Shown here one piece after another: positions 8,722 to 21,841 of a stretch of DNA of 64,000 nt. Position 1 is the stretch's first letter. Each line of letters begins with the position of its first letter. The position numbers were made by a program, and so were the translations under genes. The notes beneath the pieces are model-generated. The model saw only the letters and a list, made by a program, of their open reading frames with translations. It was not told where the DNA came from and searched no databases. Location: NCBI RefSeq assembly GCF_018324205.1, contig NZ_AP023356.1, positions 2,311,501 to 2,375,500 of the forward strand. Reading direction: 5' to 3'. This stretch comes from Actinoplanes ianthinogenes. Its GTDB lineage: Bacteria; Actinomycetota; Actinomycetes; Mycobacteriales; Micromonosporaceae.

Positions 8722-9996
8722 TCAGCTGGCCGCTACGGCGGCGGCGATTCCCGCGGTAATGCGAGCCACGTCCTCGTCGTCGGCGACGTAGGGCGGCATG
8801 GTGTAGATCAGGTCCCGGAACGGCCGCAGCCACACGCCCTCGGCCACAGCCGCCGCGGTCGCCGCGCGCATGTCCACCGGACGGTCCAACTGGACCACGC
8901 CGATCGCGCCCAGGACCCGCACGTCCGCGACCCCGCGCGCGCCGCGGAGCGGTTCCAGACCGCTTTTCAACCGGAGTTCGATTTCCGGTACGCGCTGAGC
9001 CCAGTCCCCGTCCCGGAGCAGCCCGAGCGAGGCGTTGGCCACCGCACAGCCCAGCGGGTTGCCCATGAACGTCGGCCCGTGCATCAGCCCGCCACCCTCC
9101 CCCGCCGAGATCGCAGCCGCCACCTCAGGCGTGCAGAGCGTCGCGGCCAGCGTCAGGTATCCACCGGTCAGCGCCTTGCCCAGGCACATGATGTCCGGGC
9201 TGACCCCGGCGTGCTCGGCCGCGAAGAACCGGCCGGTCCGGCCGAAGCCGGTGGCGATCTCGTCGAAGATCAGGAAGATGCCGTGCTCCGCGGTGATCTC
9301 GCGCAGGATCTTCAGATACTGCGGATCATGGAAGCGCATGCCGCCGGCGCCCTGGACCACCGGCTCGACGATCACCGCAGCGATCTCGTCGCGGTTCGCT
9401 TCCACGAGGTTCCGCAGGGAGTCCGCGTATTCCTGGACATACTCTGCCGGCGGGGCGCCGGCGAAGATCTGCGCCGGCAGCACCCCGGTCCAGAGCGAGT
9501 GCATCCCACCCTCCGGGTCGCAGACGCTCATCGGGTGGAACGTGTCCCCGTGATACCCACCTCGCCAGGTGGCCAGTTTGCGCCGCCCGGGACGCCCGAG
9601 CGCCCGCTGCGCCTGCAACGCCATCTTGATCGCCACCTCGACCCCGATCGAGCCGGAGTCGCACAGGAAGACGTGCTCCAGGCCGGCCGGCGCGAGCTCG
9701 ACCAGCGTGGTGGCCAGGGTGATGGCCGGCTCGTGGGTGAGCCCGCCGAACATCACGTGGCTCATCCGGCCGGCCTGCTCGGCCAGCGCCGCGTCCAGCA
9801 CCGGGTGCCGGTACCCGTGCACGGCGGCCCACCAGGACGACATGCCGTCGACCAGCTCCCGGCCGTCGGCGAGCCGCAGCCGGACCCCGGCAGCGCTCTC
9901 CACCAGGTAGGGATCGCCGCTGCCGGGCATCGGCCCGTACGGGTGCCAGACGTGCGCCCGGTCGAGCGCAAGCAGGTCGCGCTCGGCCGGGCTCAT
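8722..9996 (-). CDS. bioA: Adenosylmethionine-8-amino-7-oxononanoate aminotransferase
   Basis: A 424-residue class III PLP aminotransferase of biotin synthesis, converting KAPA to DAPA with S-adenosylmethionine as amino donor. BioA features are HVWHPYGPM at the N-terminus, [23 protein letters not shown], the PLP aspartate in [14 protein letters not shown] and the lysine in [14 protein letters not shown]. Its start overlaps the pyrD stop by 4 bases, so it is translationally coupled. No other biotin genes are in the window, so its place between pyrD and pyrF is unusual. Confidence 0.95.
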   Translation of the reverse strand: MSPAERDLLALDRAHVWHPYGPMPGSGDPYLVESAAGVRLRLADGRELVDGMSSWWAAVHGYRHPVLDAALAEQAGRMSHVMFGGLTHEPAITLATTLVELAPAGLEHVFLCDSGSIGVEVAIKMALQAQRALGRPGRRKLATWRGGYHGDTFHPMSVCDPEGGMHSLWTGVLPAQIFAGAPPAEYVQEYADSLRNLVEANRDEIAAVIVEPVVQGAGGMRFHDPQYLKILREITAEHGIFLIFDEIATGFGRTGRFFAAEHAGVSPDIMCLGKALTGGYLTLAATLCTPEVAAAISAGEGGGLMHGPTFMGNPLGCAVANASLGLLRDGDWAQRVPEIELRLKSGLEPLRGARGVADVRVLGAIGVVQLDRPVDMRAATAAAVAEGVWLRPFRDLIYTMPPYVADDEDVARITAGIAAAVAAS

Positions 9997-11021
9997 CGCG
10001 CGGTGGTGGCGCGGGACGGGCGGGCGCCCTGGGCGACCGCCTTGACCAGGTCCGGGCCCCGATAGATGAACCCGGAGTAGAGCTGCACCAGCGTGGCCCC
10101 GGCGTCCAGGATCCGCGAGGCGTCGTCGGCCGACATGATCCCGCCGACCCCGATGATCGGCAGCCGGCCACCGGTCTCGTCGTGCACGAACGCGACCACC
10201 TCGCGGGCCCGCTCGGTGAGCGGCTTGCCGGAGAGGCCACCCGCCTCGGCGGCCAGGTGCTGGTCGCCCGGGGCCAGGCCGTGCCGGGCCAGCGTGGTGT
10301 TGGTCGCGATCAGGCCGGCCGCGCCGTGCTCCAGGCAGACCTCGAGGAGTTCGGCGATGGCCGGCTCGGTCAGGTCCGGAGCGATCTTCACGAGCACCGG
10401 GACCGGGCCGCTCAGCTCCTTCAGGAGCGTCGTCAGGAAGTCCCGGTCCTGCAGGCTGCGCAGGCCGGGCGTGTTCGGCGAGGACACGTTGACCGCGATG
10501 TAGTCCGCGTAGGGGTGCAGCAGCCGGTAGGACTCCAGGTAGTCCTCGACAGCCTCGTCCAGCGGGGTGACCTTGGACTTGCCCAGGGAGACGCCGAGCG
10601 GCACCCCGATCGGCCCCAACTCCTGCAGGCGGGCCGCGAGGGCGGCCGCGCCGGCGTTGTTGAAGCCCATCCGGTTGATGATCGCCTCGCTCTCCCGGAG
10701 GCGGAACAGGCGCGGCTTGTCGTTGCCCGGCTGCGCCTTGGCGGTGACCGTGCCCACCTCGACGAAGCCGAACCCGAGCGCCGGCCAGGCGGGCAGCGCC
10801 AGGCCGTTCTTGTCCATCCCGGCGGCCAGGCCGACCCGGTTGGGGAAGCGGACGCCGAACGCGTCGACCGGGGCGGAGAACGCGTAGCGGCGGCGCATCA
10901 CCTCACGGGCGGCCGGCGGCATCGAGGCGAGCCGGTGCAGCGTCCACTCGTGCGCGGACTCGGCGTCGCCGCCGCCCAGCCGGAACAGAACCGGCCGGAC
11001 GGCGTTGCGAAACAAATTCAT
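9993..11021 (-). CDS. pyrD: Dihydroorotate dehydrogenase, class 2 (quinone)
   Basis: A 342-residue membrane-associated flavoenzyme oxidising dihydroorotate to orotate with quinones. An amphipathic N-terminal region ([14 protein letters not shown]) marks class 2. The FMN/substrate motifs are [33 protein letters not shown], the catalytic serine in [14 protein letters not shown] and [11 protein letters not shown]. Its ATG overlaps the TGA of a 30-codon ORF and lacks a strong ribosome site of its own. Confidence 0.96.
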   Translation of the reverse strand: MNLFRNAVRPVLFRLGGGDAESAHEWTLHRLASMPPAAREVMRRRYAFSAPVDAFGVRFPNRVGLAAGMDKNGLALPAWPALGFGFVEVGTVTAKAQPGNDKPRLFRLRESEAIINRMGFNNAGAAALAARLQELGPIGVPLGVSLGKSKVTPLDEAVEDYLESYRLLHPYADYIAVNVSSPNTPGLRSLQDRDFLTTLLKELSGPVPVLVKIAPDLTEPAIAELLEVCLEHGAAGLIATNTTLARHGLAPGDQHLAAEAGGLSGKPLTERAREVVAFVHDETGGRLPIIGVGGIMSADDASRILDAGATLVQLYSGFIYRGPDLVKAVAQGARPSRATTAR

Positions 11022-11106
11022 AGCTGTGCCATCCTCGGCATGCCCTCCTGGCCCTCACCGGCGAGGCCGCTGTCCGGTGCGGGTGGCTGCGGTTCGGTGC
11101 AGTCGG

Positions 11107-11110
<4 letters not shown>
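11018..11110 (-). CDS. 30-codon ORF coupled to carB and pyrD
   Basis: This ORF fits exactly between carB and pyrD: its ATG overlaps the carB TGA (11107-11110), and its TGA overlaps the pyrD ATG (11018-11021), both as ATGA. The product begins [15 protein letters not shown] and ends EGMPRMAQL; it is proline-rich and acidic with no membrane helix. It may be a real small protein, or serve to carry ribosomes from carB to pyrD. No family is recognised. Confidence 0.45.
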
Positions 11111-14421
<3,311 letters not shown>

Positions 14422-14427
14422 TGTGTG

Positions 14428-15534
14428 TCAGCCCTTCTTTTCCACAAGCTCGACGAAGCGGTCGAACAGGTAGTCCGCGTCGTGCGGACCCGCCGCGGCC
14501 TCGGGGTGGTACTGGACGGTGAACGCGGGCACCTCGATGCCGCGCAGCCCTTCGACCACGTTGTCGTTGAGGCAGACGTGGGAGACCTCGACGCCGCCGA
14601 AGTCGGTGTCGATCACCTTGTTCAGCGGGGCGTCGACGGCGAACCCGTGGTTGTGGCTGGTCACCTCGACCTTGCCGGTGGTCTTGTCGAGCACCGGCTG
14701 GTTGATGCCGCGGTGGCCGTACCCGAGCTTGTAGGTGCCGAAGCCGAGCGCGCGGCCGAGGATCTGGCTGCCGAAGCAGATCCCGAACAGCGGCACCTGG
14801 CGGCGCATCACTTCCTGGGCCAGCGCGACCGGGCCGTCGGCGGTGGCCGGGTCGCCCGGGCCGGGCGAGAAGAACACCGCGTCCGGGCTGACCGCGAGCA
14901 GGTCCTCGATGCTCGACGAGGCCGGGAAGACGTGCGTGGTGACGCCGCGCGCCGCGAGACGGCGGGAGACGTTGCGCTTGATGCCCAGGTCCAGCGCCGC
15001 GACCGTGTAGCGGTGCTCGCCCTCGGCCTCGACCGTGTACTTCGCGCCGGTGGTGACCTCGGCGGAGAGGTCGGCGCCGAGCATCTGCGGCTGGTTGCGC
15101 ACCTTCGCCAGCAGTGACTGCGGGTCGAGGTCGACGCTCGACACGCCGACCCGCATCGCGCCCAGCGAGCGCAGGTGGCGGGTCAGGGCGCGGGTGTCGA
15201 TGCCGCTGATGCCGACGACGCCCTCGGCGGCCAGGCGGTCGCCCAGGTCGCCCGTCGAGCGCCAGTTGGAGGGGCGGCGGGCCGGGTCGCGGACCACGTA
15301 GCCGGAGACCCAGATCCGGTCCGACTCGTCGTCCTCGTCGTTGACCCCGGTGTTGCCGATCTGCGGCGCGGTCTGCACCACGACCTGCTTGTGGAAGGAG
15401 GGGTCGGTCAGCACTTCCTGATAACCGGTCATGCCGGTGGTGAAGACCGCCTCGCCGAACGTCTCGCCGACGGCGCCGTAAGCCGTGCCGGAGAACGAAC
15501 GCCCGTCCTCCAGCACGAGGATTGCCTTGGTCAT
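14428..15534 (-). CDS. carA: Carbamoyl phosphate synthase, small (glutaminase) subunit
   Basis: A 368-residue class I glutamine amidotransferase supplying ammonia to CarB. The N-terminal domain starts [19 protein letters not shown] and contains [19 protein letters not shown]. The nucleophile cysteine is in [16 protein letters not shown], and the His-Glu pair in [16 protein letters not shown] at 15534 overlaps the pyrC stop by one base; the open frame further upstream is a shadow within pyrC. Confidence 0.97.
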   Translation of the reverse strand: MTKAILVLEDGRSFSGTAYGAVGETFGEAVFTTGMTGYQEVLTDPSFHKQVVVQTAPQIGNTGVNDEDDESDRIWVSGYVVRDPARRPSNWRSTGDLGDRLAAEGVVGISGIDTRALTRHLRSLGAMRVGVSSVDLDPQSLLAKVRNQPQMLGADLSAEVTTGAKYTVEAEGEHRYTVAALDLGIKRNVSRRLAARGVTTHVFPASSSIEDLLAVSPDAVFFSPGPGDPATADGPVALAQEVMRRQVPLFGICFGSQILGRALGFGTYKLGYGHRGINQPVLDKTTGKVEVTSHNHGFAVDAPLNKVIDTDFGGVEVSHVCLNDNVVEGLRGIEVPAFTVQYHPEAAAGPHDADYLFDRFVELVEKKG

Positions 15535-16799
15535 CACTTGACCGCCTTCCCGTCCAGCACAGTTGCTTCGCCCCGCAGGAAGGTCGCCACGATGCGACCG
15601 GGCAGGGTCATCCCCGCGTACGGCGTGTTCCGGCTGCGGCTCGCCAGGGCGCCGGGATCGACCACCCAGTGCGCCTTCGGATCCACCAGCGTGAGGTTGG
15701 CCGGGATGCCGGCCTGGGTGAGGTCGCCGCCGTGGCCGGTCAGCCCGGCGATCCGGGCCGGCGCGATCGACATGCGGTCGGCGATCAGGTCCCACTTCTC
15801 CCCGAAGACGCTCAGCACGATGGGCAGCGCGGTCTCCAGACCCAGCATGCCCGGCCGCGCGTACGACCACTCGCATTCCTTGTCCTGCACCGCGTGCGGG
15901 GCGTGGTCGGTGGCGACCACGTCGATCACCCCGTCGAGCAGCGCCTGACGCAGGGCGAGCACGTCGTCGTTCGTACGCAAAGGGGGGTTGACCTTGAAGA
16001 CCGGGTCGTAACCCGCGGCCAGCTCGTCGGTCAGCAGGAGGTGGTGCGGGGTCACCTCGGCGGTGACCCGGACGCCGCGGGCCTTGGCCTGGCGCAGCAC
16101 CTCGACCGAACCGGCGGTGGAGACGTGGCAGACGTGCAGGCGGCTGCCGACGTGCTCGGCCAGCAGCACGTCCCGGGCGATGATCGCCTCCTCGGCGACC
16201 GCGGGCCAGCCGGTCAGCCCGAGCCGGGTGCTGACCTCGCCCTCGTGCATCTGCGCGCCCTCGGTGAGCCGTGGCTCCTCGGCGTGCTGGGCGATGACGC
16301 CGTCGAACGCCTTCACGTACTCCAGCGCGCGGCGCATCAGCTTCGGGTCGGCGACGCAGAACCCGTCGTCGGAGAAGATCCGGACGTTGGCGGCCGAGGT
16401 GGCCATCGCACCGAGCTCGGCCATCTGCTTGCCGGCCAGGCCGACCGTGACCGCGCCGATCGGCTGCACGTCGACCAGGCCGGCCTCGCGGCCCAGGCGC
16501 CAGACCTGCTCGACCACGCCGGCCGTGTCGGCGACCGGCGAGGTGTTCGCCATCGCGCAGACCGCGGTGTAGCCGCCGAGCGCCGCGGCGCGCGAGCCGG
16601 TCTCGACCGTCTCGGCGTCCTCGCGGCCCGGCTCGCGCAGGTGGGTGTGCACGTCGACGAGGCCCGGCAGGGCGATCAGCCCGGTCGCGTCGATGACCTC
16701 TGCGCCGTCAACCGGCTTGTCCGAAATAAGGGCATCTTTAATGAAAAGATCAGTCGGCGCGGCGCCGAGAATCGAGACGCCCTTGAGCAGGTACGCCAT
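15534..16799 (-). CDS. pyrC: Dihydroorotase
   Basis: A 421-residue zinc amidohydrolase closing carbamoyl aspartate to dihydroorotate. The metal motif [13 protein letters not shown] is near residue 50; later motifs include [20 protein letters not shown] and the catalytic aspartate in [17 protein letters not shown] at 16799 overlaps the pyrB TGA by one base; GTG one codon upstream is also possible. It sits between pyrB and carA. Confidence 0.97.
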   Translation of the reverse strand: MAYLLKGVSILGAAPTDLFIKDALISDKPVDGAEVIDATGLIALPGLVDVHTHLREPGREDAETVETGSRAAALGGYTAVCAMANTSPVADTAGVVEQVWRLGREAGLVDVQPIGAVTVGLAGKQMAELGAMATSAANVRIFSDDGFCVADPKLMRRALEYVKAFDGVIAQHAEEPRLTEGAQMHEGEVSTRLGLTGWPAVAEEAIIARDVLLAEHVGSRLHVCHVSTAGSVEVLRQAKARGVRVTAEVTPHHLLLTDELAAGYDPVFKVNPPLRTNDDVLALRQALLDGVIDVVATDHAPHAVQDKECEWSYARPGMLGLETALPIVLSVFGEKWDLIADRMSIAPARIAGLTGHGGDLTQAGIPANLTLVDPKAHWVVDPGALASRSRNTPYAGMTLPGRIVATFLRGEATVLDGKAVK

Positions 16800-17719
16800 C
16801 ACTTGCCTCCCAGGAGCAGGTAGAGGACTGCCATCCGGACACTGACGCCGTTGGCGACCTGTTCGACGATGGTGGAGCGGGGCGAGTCGGCCACCTCGGG
16901 CGCGATCTCCATGCCCCGGTTCATCGGGCCGGGGTGCATCACGATCGCGTGCTCCGGCAGCCTCGTGAGCCGCGGCACGTCGAGCCCGTAGCGGCGGCTG
17001 TACTCGCGCGCGGACGGGAAGTACGAGTCCTGCATCCGCTCGGTCTGCACGCGGAGCATCATCACCACGTCGCTGTCCGGCAGGACGCTGTCCAGGTCGT
17101 AGCTCACCTGCGTCTTCTCGGAGAGCGCGGCGGCCACGTCGAGCGGGATCAGGGTGGGCGGGCCGACCAGGGTGACCTGCGCGCCCAGGGTGGTCAGCAG
17201 CAGCACGTTGGAGCGGGCGACCCGGCTGTGCAGCACGTCGCCGACGATGGCCACCTTCAGCCCGTCCAGGCGGCCCAGGCGGGACCGCATCGTGTACGCG
17301 TCCAGCAGCGCCTGGGTCGGGTGCTCGTGGGTGCCGTCGCCGGCGTTCACCACCGAGCCCTCCACCCAGTTCGCCAAGCGGTGCGGCGCGCCGCTGGCCG
17401 AATGCCGGATCACCACGGCGTCGGCGCCCATCGCCTGCAGGGTCAGCGCGGTGTCCTTGAGGCTCTCGCCCTTGGAGACGCTGGAGCCCTTGGCGGAGAA
17501 GTTGATGACGTCGGCGGAGAGCCGCTTGGCGGCCGCCTCGAAGGAGATCCGGGTCCGGGTGGAGTCCTCGTAGAAGAGGTTCACCACGGTGCGGCCGCGC
17601 AGCGCCGGCAGCTTCTTCACCTCGCGCCCGGAGAGCGACGCCATCTCGGCGGCGGTGTCCAGGATCAGGGTGGCGGTCTCGGCGTCCAGGTCGGCTGCGG
17701 AGCGCAGATGCTTGATCAC
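16799..17719 (-). CDS. pyrB: Aspartate carbamoyltransferase catalytic subunit
   Basis: A 306-residue enzyme joining carbamoyl phosphate to aspartate. Carbamoyl-phosphate contacts are in [19 protein letters not shown] and [13 protein letters not shown]; the aspartate-side loop is [14 protein letters not shown] at 17719 overlaps the pyrR TGA as GTGA, and the protein begins in family style ([11 protein letters not shown]). The frame stays open upstream through pyrR, but that part is not family-like. No pyrI is present. Confidence 0.97.
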   Translation of the reverse strand: MIKHLRSAADLDAETATLILDTAAEMASLSGREVKKLPALRGRTVVNLFYEDSTRTRISFEAAAKRLSADVINFSAKGSSVSKGESLKDTALTLQAMGADAVVIRHSASGAPHRLANWVEGSVVNAGDGTHEHPTQALLDAYTMRSRLGRLDGLKVAIVGDVLHSRVARSNVLLLTTLGAQVTLVGPPTLIPLDVAAALSEKTQVSYDLDSVLPDSDVVMMLRVQTERMQDSYFPSAREYSRRYGLDVPRLTRLPEHAIVMHPGPMNRGMEIAPEVADSPRSTIVEQVANGVSVRMAVLYLLLGGK

Positions 17720-18276
17720 TGAAGGCCTCCGATCAGTCGGACCTCGTCGGCGTCGTCGGTCTCGGTGAGCGCGACCTTGACGCTCTCGCTGAGCGCGGTC
17801 GGGATGTTCTTGCCGACGTAGTCGGCGCGGATCGGCAACTGCCGGTGACCGCGGTCGACCAGCACCGCGAGCTGCACCGAGCTGGGCCGGCCGAGGTCCT
17901 TGAGCGCGTCCAGGGCGGCGCGCACCGAGCGGCCGGAGAAGAGCACGTCGTCGACGAGGATCACCCGCAGGCCGTCGATGCCGCCGGCCGGCAGCTCGGT
18001 CTTGCCGAGCGCGCGGGTCGCCTTGAGGCGCAGATCGTCGCGGTAGAGCGTGATGTCCAGGGAGCCGACCGGGACCTCGACGCCCTCGAAGGCGTGTATC
18101 CGGGCGGCCAGGCGGTGAGCGAGCGGGACACCGCGGGTCGGGATGCCGAGAAGCACGGTGCCGGTGGCGCCGGACGTCTTCTCCAGGATCTGATGGGCGA
18201 TGCGGTCGACGACCCGGGACAGGTCGGACCCGGCCAAAATGATCTTGCTGGGCGCGTCTGCGCGTGGCTGCGCCAC
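17716..18276 (-). CDS. pyrR: Bifunctional pyr operon regulator / uracil phosphoribosyltransferase
   Basis: A 186-residue RNA-binding regulator that senses UMP/UTP and retains a phosphoribosyltransferase fold. The PRPP loop is [34 protein letters not shown] and [10 protein letters not shown] are also typical. GTG at 18276 is preferred because a perfect AAGGAGGT lies 5 bases upstream; GTG at 18300 is an in-frame alternative. It heads the pyr operon and has a PyrR-type RNA element across its ribosome site, implying autoregulation. Confidence 0.95.
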   Translation of the reverse strand: MAQPRADAPSKIILAGSDLSRVVDRIAHQILEKTSGATGTVLLGIPTRGVPLAHRLAARIHAFEGVEVPVGSLDITLYRDDLRLKATRALGKTELPAGGIDGLRVILVDDVLFSGRSVRAALDALKDLGRPSSVQLAVLVDRGHRQLPIRADYVGKNIPTALSESVKVALTETDDADEVRLIGGLQ

Positions 18277-18280
18277 GGCG

Positions 18281-18320
18281 GACCTCCTTCCCCGCCTCAC
18301 GGGACGGGTCGTTAAAGGAC
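18281..18320 (-). promoter_or_regulatory. PyrR-binding RNA element overlapping the pyrR ribosome site
   Basis: On the minus strand the leader reads GTCCTTTAACGACC, then CCCGTCCCGTGAGGCGGG, then GAAGGAGGTC directly before the GTG of pyrR. This matches the actinobacterial PyrR-binding loop pattern (TCCnGTGAGGC in a CCCG/CGGG stem). No separate terminator hairpin is seen before pyrR, so repression is probably translational, with PyrR-UMP masking the ribosome site. Confidence 0.8.
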
Positions 18321-18594
18321 GTCGGGTCGGGTCCTGAACCGTGCGGATCGGGCCCGATGGCTGACGCTACGTTACCAGTGGACCAAGCGTTGACCAGGGT
18401 GACCTGCCTGACCCGCAGACATACCGGACAAATTCTGCAACTAGGGATACAGCCGGTAACTTTGGTGCGGCCCGCACGACTCATCGGTAACCAACACTTG
18501 ACCGGCGGTCGCAAACTCCGTACCGTCACGCAGCGTAGCGATCCGTGAGGAAGAACCCTCCGGGCCAGCACAGCACAGTACTGGGAGTGTCCGA

Positions 18595-19083
18595 ATGCCG
18601 TCTGAGTACGCGAAGTCGCTGGGCGCTCGCCTGCGCTCGATTCGCCAGCAGCAGGGCCTGTCCCTGCAAGGCGTCGAAGAGAAGTCCAACGGCCGGTGGA
18701 AGGCCGTCGTGGTCGGCTCGTACGAGCGTGGCGACCGTGCGGTGACCGTCTCGCGCCTGGCCGAACTGGCCGATTTCTACCGAGTGCCCGTCTCCGAGCT
18801 GCTGCCCGACGGCAGTGGCATCCGCCTCGAGGCGACCAACAAGATCGTGCTGGACCTCGAGAAGCTCTACGACACCACCGGCGAGGACCTCGCCTATGTG
18901 GCGCGGTACGCCCGGGCCATCCAGCAGCAGCGTGGCGACTACAACGGCCGGGTGCTGTCGATCCGCGCCGACGACCTGCGCGCCCTCGCCATCGTCTACG
19001 ACATCTCGCCGTCCGGCCTGATCGAGCGCCTGACCGAGCAGGGCGTCCTGGTGGCCGACCCCCGGGCCTTCTTCGCCAGCTGA
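18595..19083 (+). CDS. bldD: Developmental regulator BldD
   Basis: A 162-residue regulator of actinobacterial development. The N-terminal XRE-type helix-turn-helix (about residues 9-67; [20 protein letters not shown], then [20 protein letters not shown]) binds DNA. The C-terminal domain carries the c-di-GMP signature RxD-x8-RxxD intact ([15 protein letters not shown]), so c-di-GMP-driven dimerisation is expected. GGGAG precedes the ATG. It is divergent from pyrR; the about 270 bp between the pyrR element and bldD must hold its promoter. I could not define a BldD box there with confidence. Confidence 0.97.
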   Translation: MPSEYAKSLGARLRSIRQQQGLSLQGVEEKSNGRWKAVVVGSYERGDRAVTVSRLAELADFYRVPVSELLPDGSGIRLEATNKIVLDLEKLYDTTGEDLAYVARYARAIQQQRGDYNGRVLSIRADDLRALAIVYDISPSGLIERLTEQGVLVADPRAFFAS

Positions 19084-19095
19084 CGCGTTCCTTCG

Positions 19096-19130
19096 AACCC
19101 GCGTCGGCCCCCCAAGATCGGCGCGGGTTT
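19096..19130 (+). terminator. Terminator after bldD
   Basis: AACCCGCG (19096-19103) pairs with CGCGGGTT (19122-19129), followed by a T. It lies 13 bp after the bldD stop. Confidence 0.6.
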
Positions 19131-19150
19131 CACCATGTACCAAATAATGA

Positions 19151-19185
19151 AAAACGGCCCGGACCGAAGCGGTCCAGGCCGTTTT
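19151..19185. terminator. Bidirectional terminator between bldD and nusB
   Basis: A long inverted repeat with A/T ends: AAAACGGCC and GGACCG pair with CGGTCC and GGCCGTTTT. It gives a U-tract on either strand, as expected between convergent genes. Confidence 0.85.
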
Positions 19186-19194
19186 GCCGTTTTT

Positions 19195-19629
19195 CTACCT
19201 TGTGGCGAAAGCCGCGATCCGGTCGAGCAGCCCGTTGAGGAAGCGCGGGCTGTCGTCGGTCGACATCTCTTTCGCCAGCTCGACGGCCTCGGTGATGGCC
19301 ACCGGGTCGTCCACGTCCGGCTCGAAGAGCAACTCGTAGACGGCGATCCGGGCCAGGTTGCGGTCGACCGCCGGCATCCGGTCGATCGTCCAGCCCTCGG
19401 CGTAACTCGCGATCAGCTCGTCGATCCGGTCCAGGTGCTTGGCGACGCCCTCGATCAGGGTGACCGCGTAGGCGAGGTGCTCCGGGTGCGGTTTCGCGAT
19501 CCGGTCGAGATAGGTGACCAGCACCTGGCTCGGCGGCAGATCGCGCAGGTCGGCCTCGAAGAGGACGTCCAGCGCCCGCTTGCGCGCCTTACGACGCGCA
19601 AGACGTTCCTTCTTGGGACCTTCCGCCAT
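19195..19629 (-). CDS. nusB: Transcription antitermination protein NusB
   Basis: A 144-residue all-helical RNA-binding protein that joins NusE in rRNA antitermination. Typical stretches are ARRKARKRALDVLFEADLRD at the N-terminus and AVDRNLARIAVYELLF with VAITEAVELAKEMSTDDSPR and FLNGLLDRIA at the C-terminus. Its ATG overlaps the efp stop by one base. Confidence 0.95.
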   Translation of the reverse strand: MAEGPKKERLARRKARKRALDVLFEADLRDLPPSQVLVTYLDRIAKPHPEHLAYAVTLIEGVAKHLDRIDELIASYAEGWTIDRMPAVDRNLARIAVYELLFEPDVDDPVAITEAVELAKEMSTDDSPRFLNGLLDRIAAFATR

Positions 19630-20186
19630 CAGCTGCGGCCGAGGTAGCGGCCGTCGCGGGTGTCGACCTTGATCTTCTCACCGGTGGTGATGAAGAGCGG
19701 AACCTGGACGGTGGCGCCGGTCTCGATCGTCGCCGGCTTGGTGCCACCGGTCGAACGGTCGCCCTGCAGACCGGGCTCGGTGTAGGTGACCTCGACGAAG
19801 ATGCTGGTCGGCAGCTCGACGTAGAGCGGGACGCCCTCGTGCAGCGCGACCGTGACCTCGGCCTCGGGCAGCAGGTAGTTGGCGTTGTCACCGACAGTGG
19901 CGCCGGAGACGTGAATCTGGTCGTAGGTGTCCAGGTCCATGAAGACGTAGTCGTCGCCGTCCTGGTACAGATACTGCATCGTGCGCTTGTCCACGGTCGC
20001 CGTCTCGACCTTGGTGCCGGCGTTGAAGGTCTTGTCGACGACCTTGCCGGACAGCACGTGCTTCAGCGTGGTCCGCACGAAGGCCGGACCCTTACCGGGC
20101 TTGACGTGCTGGAACTCAACGACGGACCACAGCTCCTTGTCGAGGTTGAGAACCAGGCCGTTCTTCAGGTCGTTGGTGGAAGCCAT
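19629..20186 (-). CDS. efp: Elongation factor P
   Basis: A 185-residue translation factor relieving ribosome stalling at polyproline. Domain I has the tip loop [18 protein letters not shown] with the lysine at about residue 32; domains II and III follow with the C-terminal signature [17 protein letters not shown] and [20 protein letters not shown]. It lies 75 bp after aroQ. The usual prolyl peptidase gene between aroQ and efp is absent here. Proline-rich low-complexity proteins coded elsewhere in this window would be natural clients. Confidence 0.97.
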   Translation of the reverse strand: MASTNDLKNGLVLNLDKELWSVVEFQHVKPGKGPAFVRTTLKHVLSGKVVDKTFNAGTKVETATVDKRTMQYLYQDGDDYVFMDLDTYDQIHVSGATVGDNANYLLPEAEVTVALHEGVPLYVELPTSIFVEVTYTEPGLQGDRSTGGTKPATIETGATVQVPLFITTGEKIKVDTRDGRYLGRS

Positions 20187-20261
20187 GTCCTGCCTTGATC
20201 TTGACGCGAATCGGTGACCGAACCACTTTACCGGCGATGACCTGGTGAGGGCGAATCGGGT

Positions 20262-20681
20262 CTACCGGCAGATGTGCTCCAAAGCGAGCCGGTAACCGTC
20301 GATACCGAGCCCGGCGATCACCCCGGTGGCCACCGCGGAGATGACCGAGTGGTGCCGGAACTCCTCCCGCTGGTGCACGTTCGAGATGTGCACCTCGATC
20401 AGTTTGCCGCGCAGCATCGCGCAGGCGTCCCGGATCGCGATGTTGTAATGCGTCCAGGCGCCCGGGTTGAGCACCACGTCGGCGCCCTCGTCGGCGGCCG
20501 CGTGCAGCCACTCCAGCATCTCGTGCTCGGCGTTGGTCTGCCTGATCGTGACGGAAGCGCCCAGGTCCTCGGCGACGGTCTGACACATGTCGACCAGGTC
20601 CTGATATGTGGTTTTGCCGTAGATGTCCGGCTCCCGGGTGCCGAGCCGGTTCAGGTTCGGCCCGTTCAGCACGTAGATCAT
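20262..20681 (-). CDS. aroQ: 3-dehydroquinate dehydratase, type II
   Basis: A 139-residue enzyme dehydrating 3-dehydroquinate in the shikimate pathway. Signatures: VLNGPNLNRLGTREPDIYG (catalytic tyrosine), RQTNAEHEMLEWLH, LNPGAWTHYNIAIRDA and EVHISNVHQREEFRHHS (catalytic histidine). Its ATG overlaps the aroB stop as ATGA. Confidence 0.97.
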   Translation of the reverse strand: MIYVLNGPNLNRLGTREPDIYGKTTYQDLVDMCQTVAEDLGASVTIRQTNAEHEMLEWLHAAADEGADVVLNPGAWTHYNIAIRDACAMLRGKLIEVHISNVHQREEFRHHSVISAVATGVIAGLGIDGYRLALEHICR

Positions 20682-21739
20682 CGCGCCACCGCCTTGAAGG
20701 CCTGCCGCAGCAGCTCGTCGTCCGGACCCGCGAGAATGCCCGGTTTCGCCAAGCCGTCCAGAACCACGAAACGCAAGGTAGCGGCCCGCGTCTTCTTGTC
20801 GACGCGCATGCCGGCTGCCAAGTCGGTCCAGGCGCTTTCAGCGTACGTCGTGGGCAGGTCCAGTGTTTCCAAGATCTTTTTATGGCGGGCCGCCGTCGCG
20901 TCGTCCAGCCGCCCGGACAACCGGCCCAGCTCCGCCGCGAAGACCATGCCGACCGCCACCGCGTGCCCGTGCTTCCAGGTGTACCTCTCCCGGCGCTCGA
21001 TCGCGTGACCCAACGTGTGCCCGTAGTTCAGGATCTCCCGCAGGCCGGACTCCTTGAGGTCCACCCCGACCACGTCCGCCTTCACCTGGATCTTGCGCTC
21101 GATCAGCTCGCGCAGCACGTCACCGCGCGGATCGAGGGCCGCCTCCGGATTCTCCTCGACCAGCTCCAGGATGCGCGGGTCGGCGATGAAGCCGCCCTTG
21201 ACCACCTCGGCCAGACCGGCCGCGATGTCCTCGCGCGGCAGGGTGTCCAGCGCGTCCAGGTCGCAGAGCACGCCGGCAGGCGGGTGGAAGGCGCCGACCA
21301 GGTTCTTGCCGGCGGCGATGTTGACCGCGGTCTTGCCACCGACGGCCGCGTCGACCATGCCGGCCACCGAGGTGGAGACCGGGATCCAGCGGACACCGCG
21401 CAGCCAGGCCGCCGCGACGTAGCCGGCCAGGTCGGTCGTCGCGCCGCCACCGACGCCGACGACCACGTCCGTGCGGGTGAAGCCGGCCGCGCCGAGCTCG
21501 TCCCAGCACCGGGCCGCGACCTCGACGCTCTTACCCGCCTCGGCGTCCGGCACCTCGATCATGACCGTCTGCCGCTCGGTGACCGCGGCCACCGCCTGAG
21601 CCCGCTCCCGCAACGTCGGCGGATAGATCACCGCCACCCGCGCCGCCCCGTCGAGCAGGCCGGGAAGCTCACCATTGAGACCACGACCGACGATCACGTC
21701 GTACGGACGGTCACCCTGCACCGGAATTCGCGTCACCAC
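20678..21739 (-). CDS. aroB: 3-dehydroquinate synthase
   Basis: A 353-residue NAD- and zinc-dependent enzyme converting DAHP to 3-dehydroquinate. Motifs: VGVGGGATTDLAGYVAAAWL, VDAAVGGKTAVNIAAGKNL, and the metal histidines in NYGHTLGHAIE and KHGHAVAVGM. GTG at 21739 is chosen because GGATAGG lies 9 bases upstream; GTG at 21736 or 21748 are alternatives. Normally preceded by aroK, it is cut off from it here by the NACHT gene, so it needs its own promoter in the about 100 bp shared with that gene. Confidence 0.95.
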   Translation of the reverse strand: MVTRIPVQGDRPYDVIVGRGLNGELPGLLDGAARVAVIYPPTLRERAQAVAAVTERQTVMIEVPDAEAGKSVEVAARCWDELGAAGFTRTDVVVGVGGGATTDLAGYVAAAWLRGVRWIPVSTSVAGMVDAAVGGKTAVNIAAGKNLVGAFHPPAGVLCDLDALDTLPREDIAAGLAEVVKGGFIADPRILELVEENPEAALDPRGDVLRELIERKIQVKADVVGVDLKESGLREILNYGHTLGHAIERRERYTWKHGHAVAVGMVFAAELGRLSGRLDDATAARHKKILETLDLPTTYAESAWTDLAAGMRVDKKTRAATLRFVVLDGLAKPGILAGPDDELLRQAFKAVAR

Positions 21740-21841
21740 GGCCGTCACCCTATCCGTGGCGCGGCATCCTGTTCGCGATGCTCCGGGTGGTTCCGCCAGG
21801 TGGGCGGTCCCTGGTTGCCGAGGGTGCCGGGAGTTTCTACC

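Noticed and set aside
18321..18594. BldD box in the bldD promoter region
   Set aside because: Several GGTAAC-like words occur, but none formed a convincing full palindromic box by eye.
20606..21841. Upstream extension of the NACHT protein through aroB
   Set aside because: This part is antisense to aroB and aroQ, while the family N-terminus starts just after a ribosome site before 21842.
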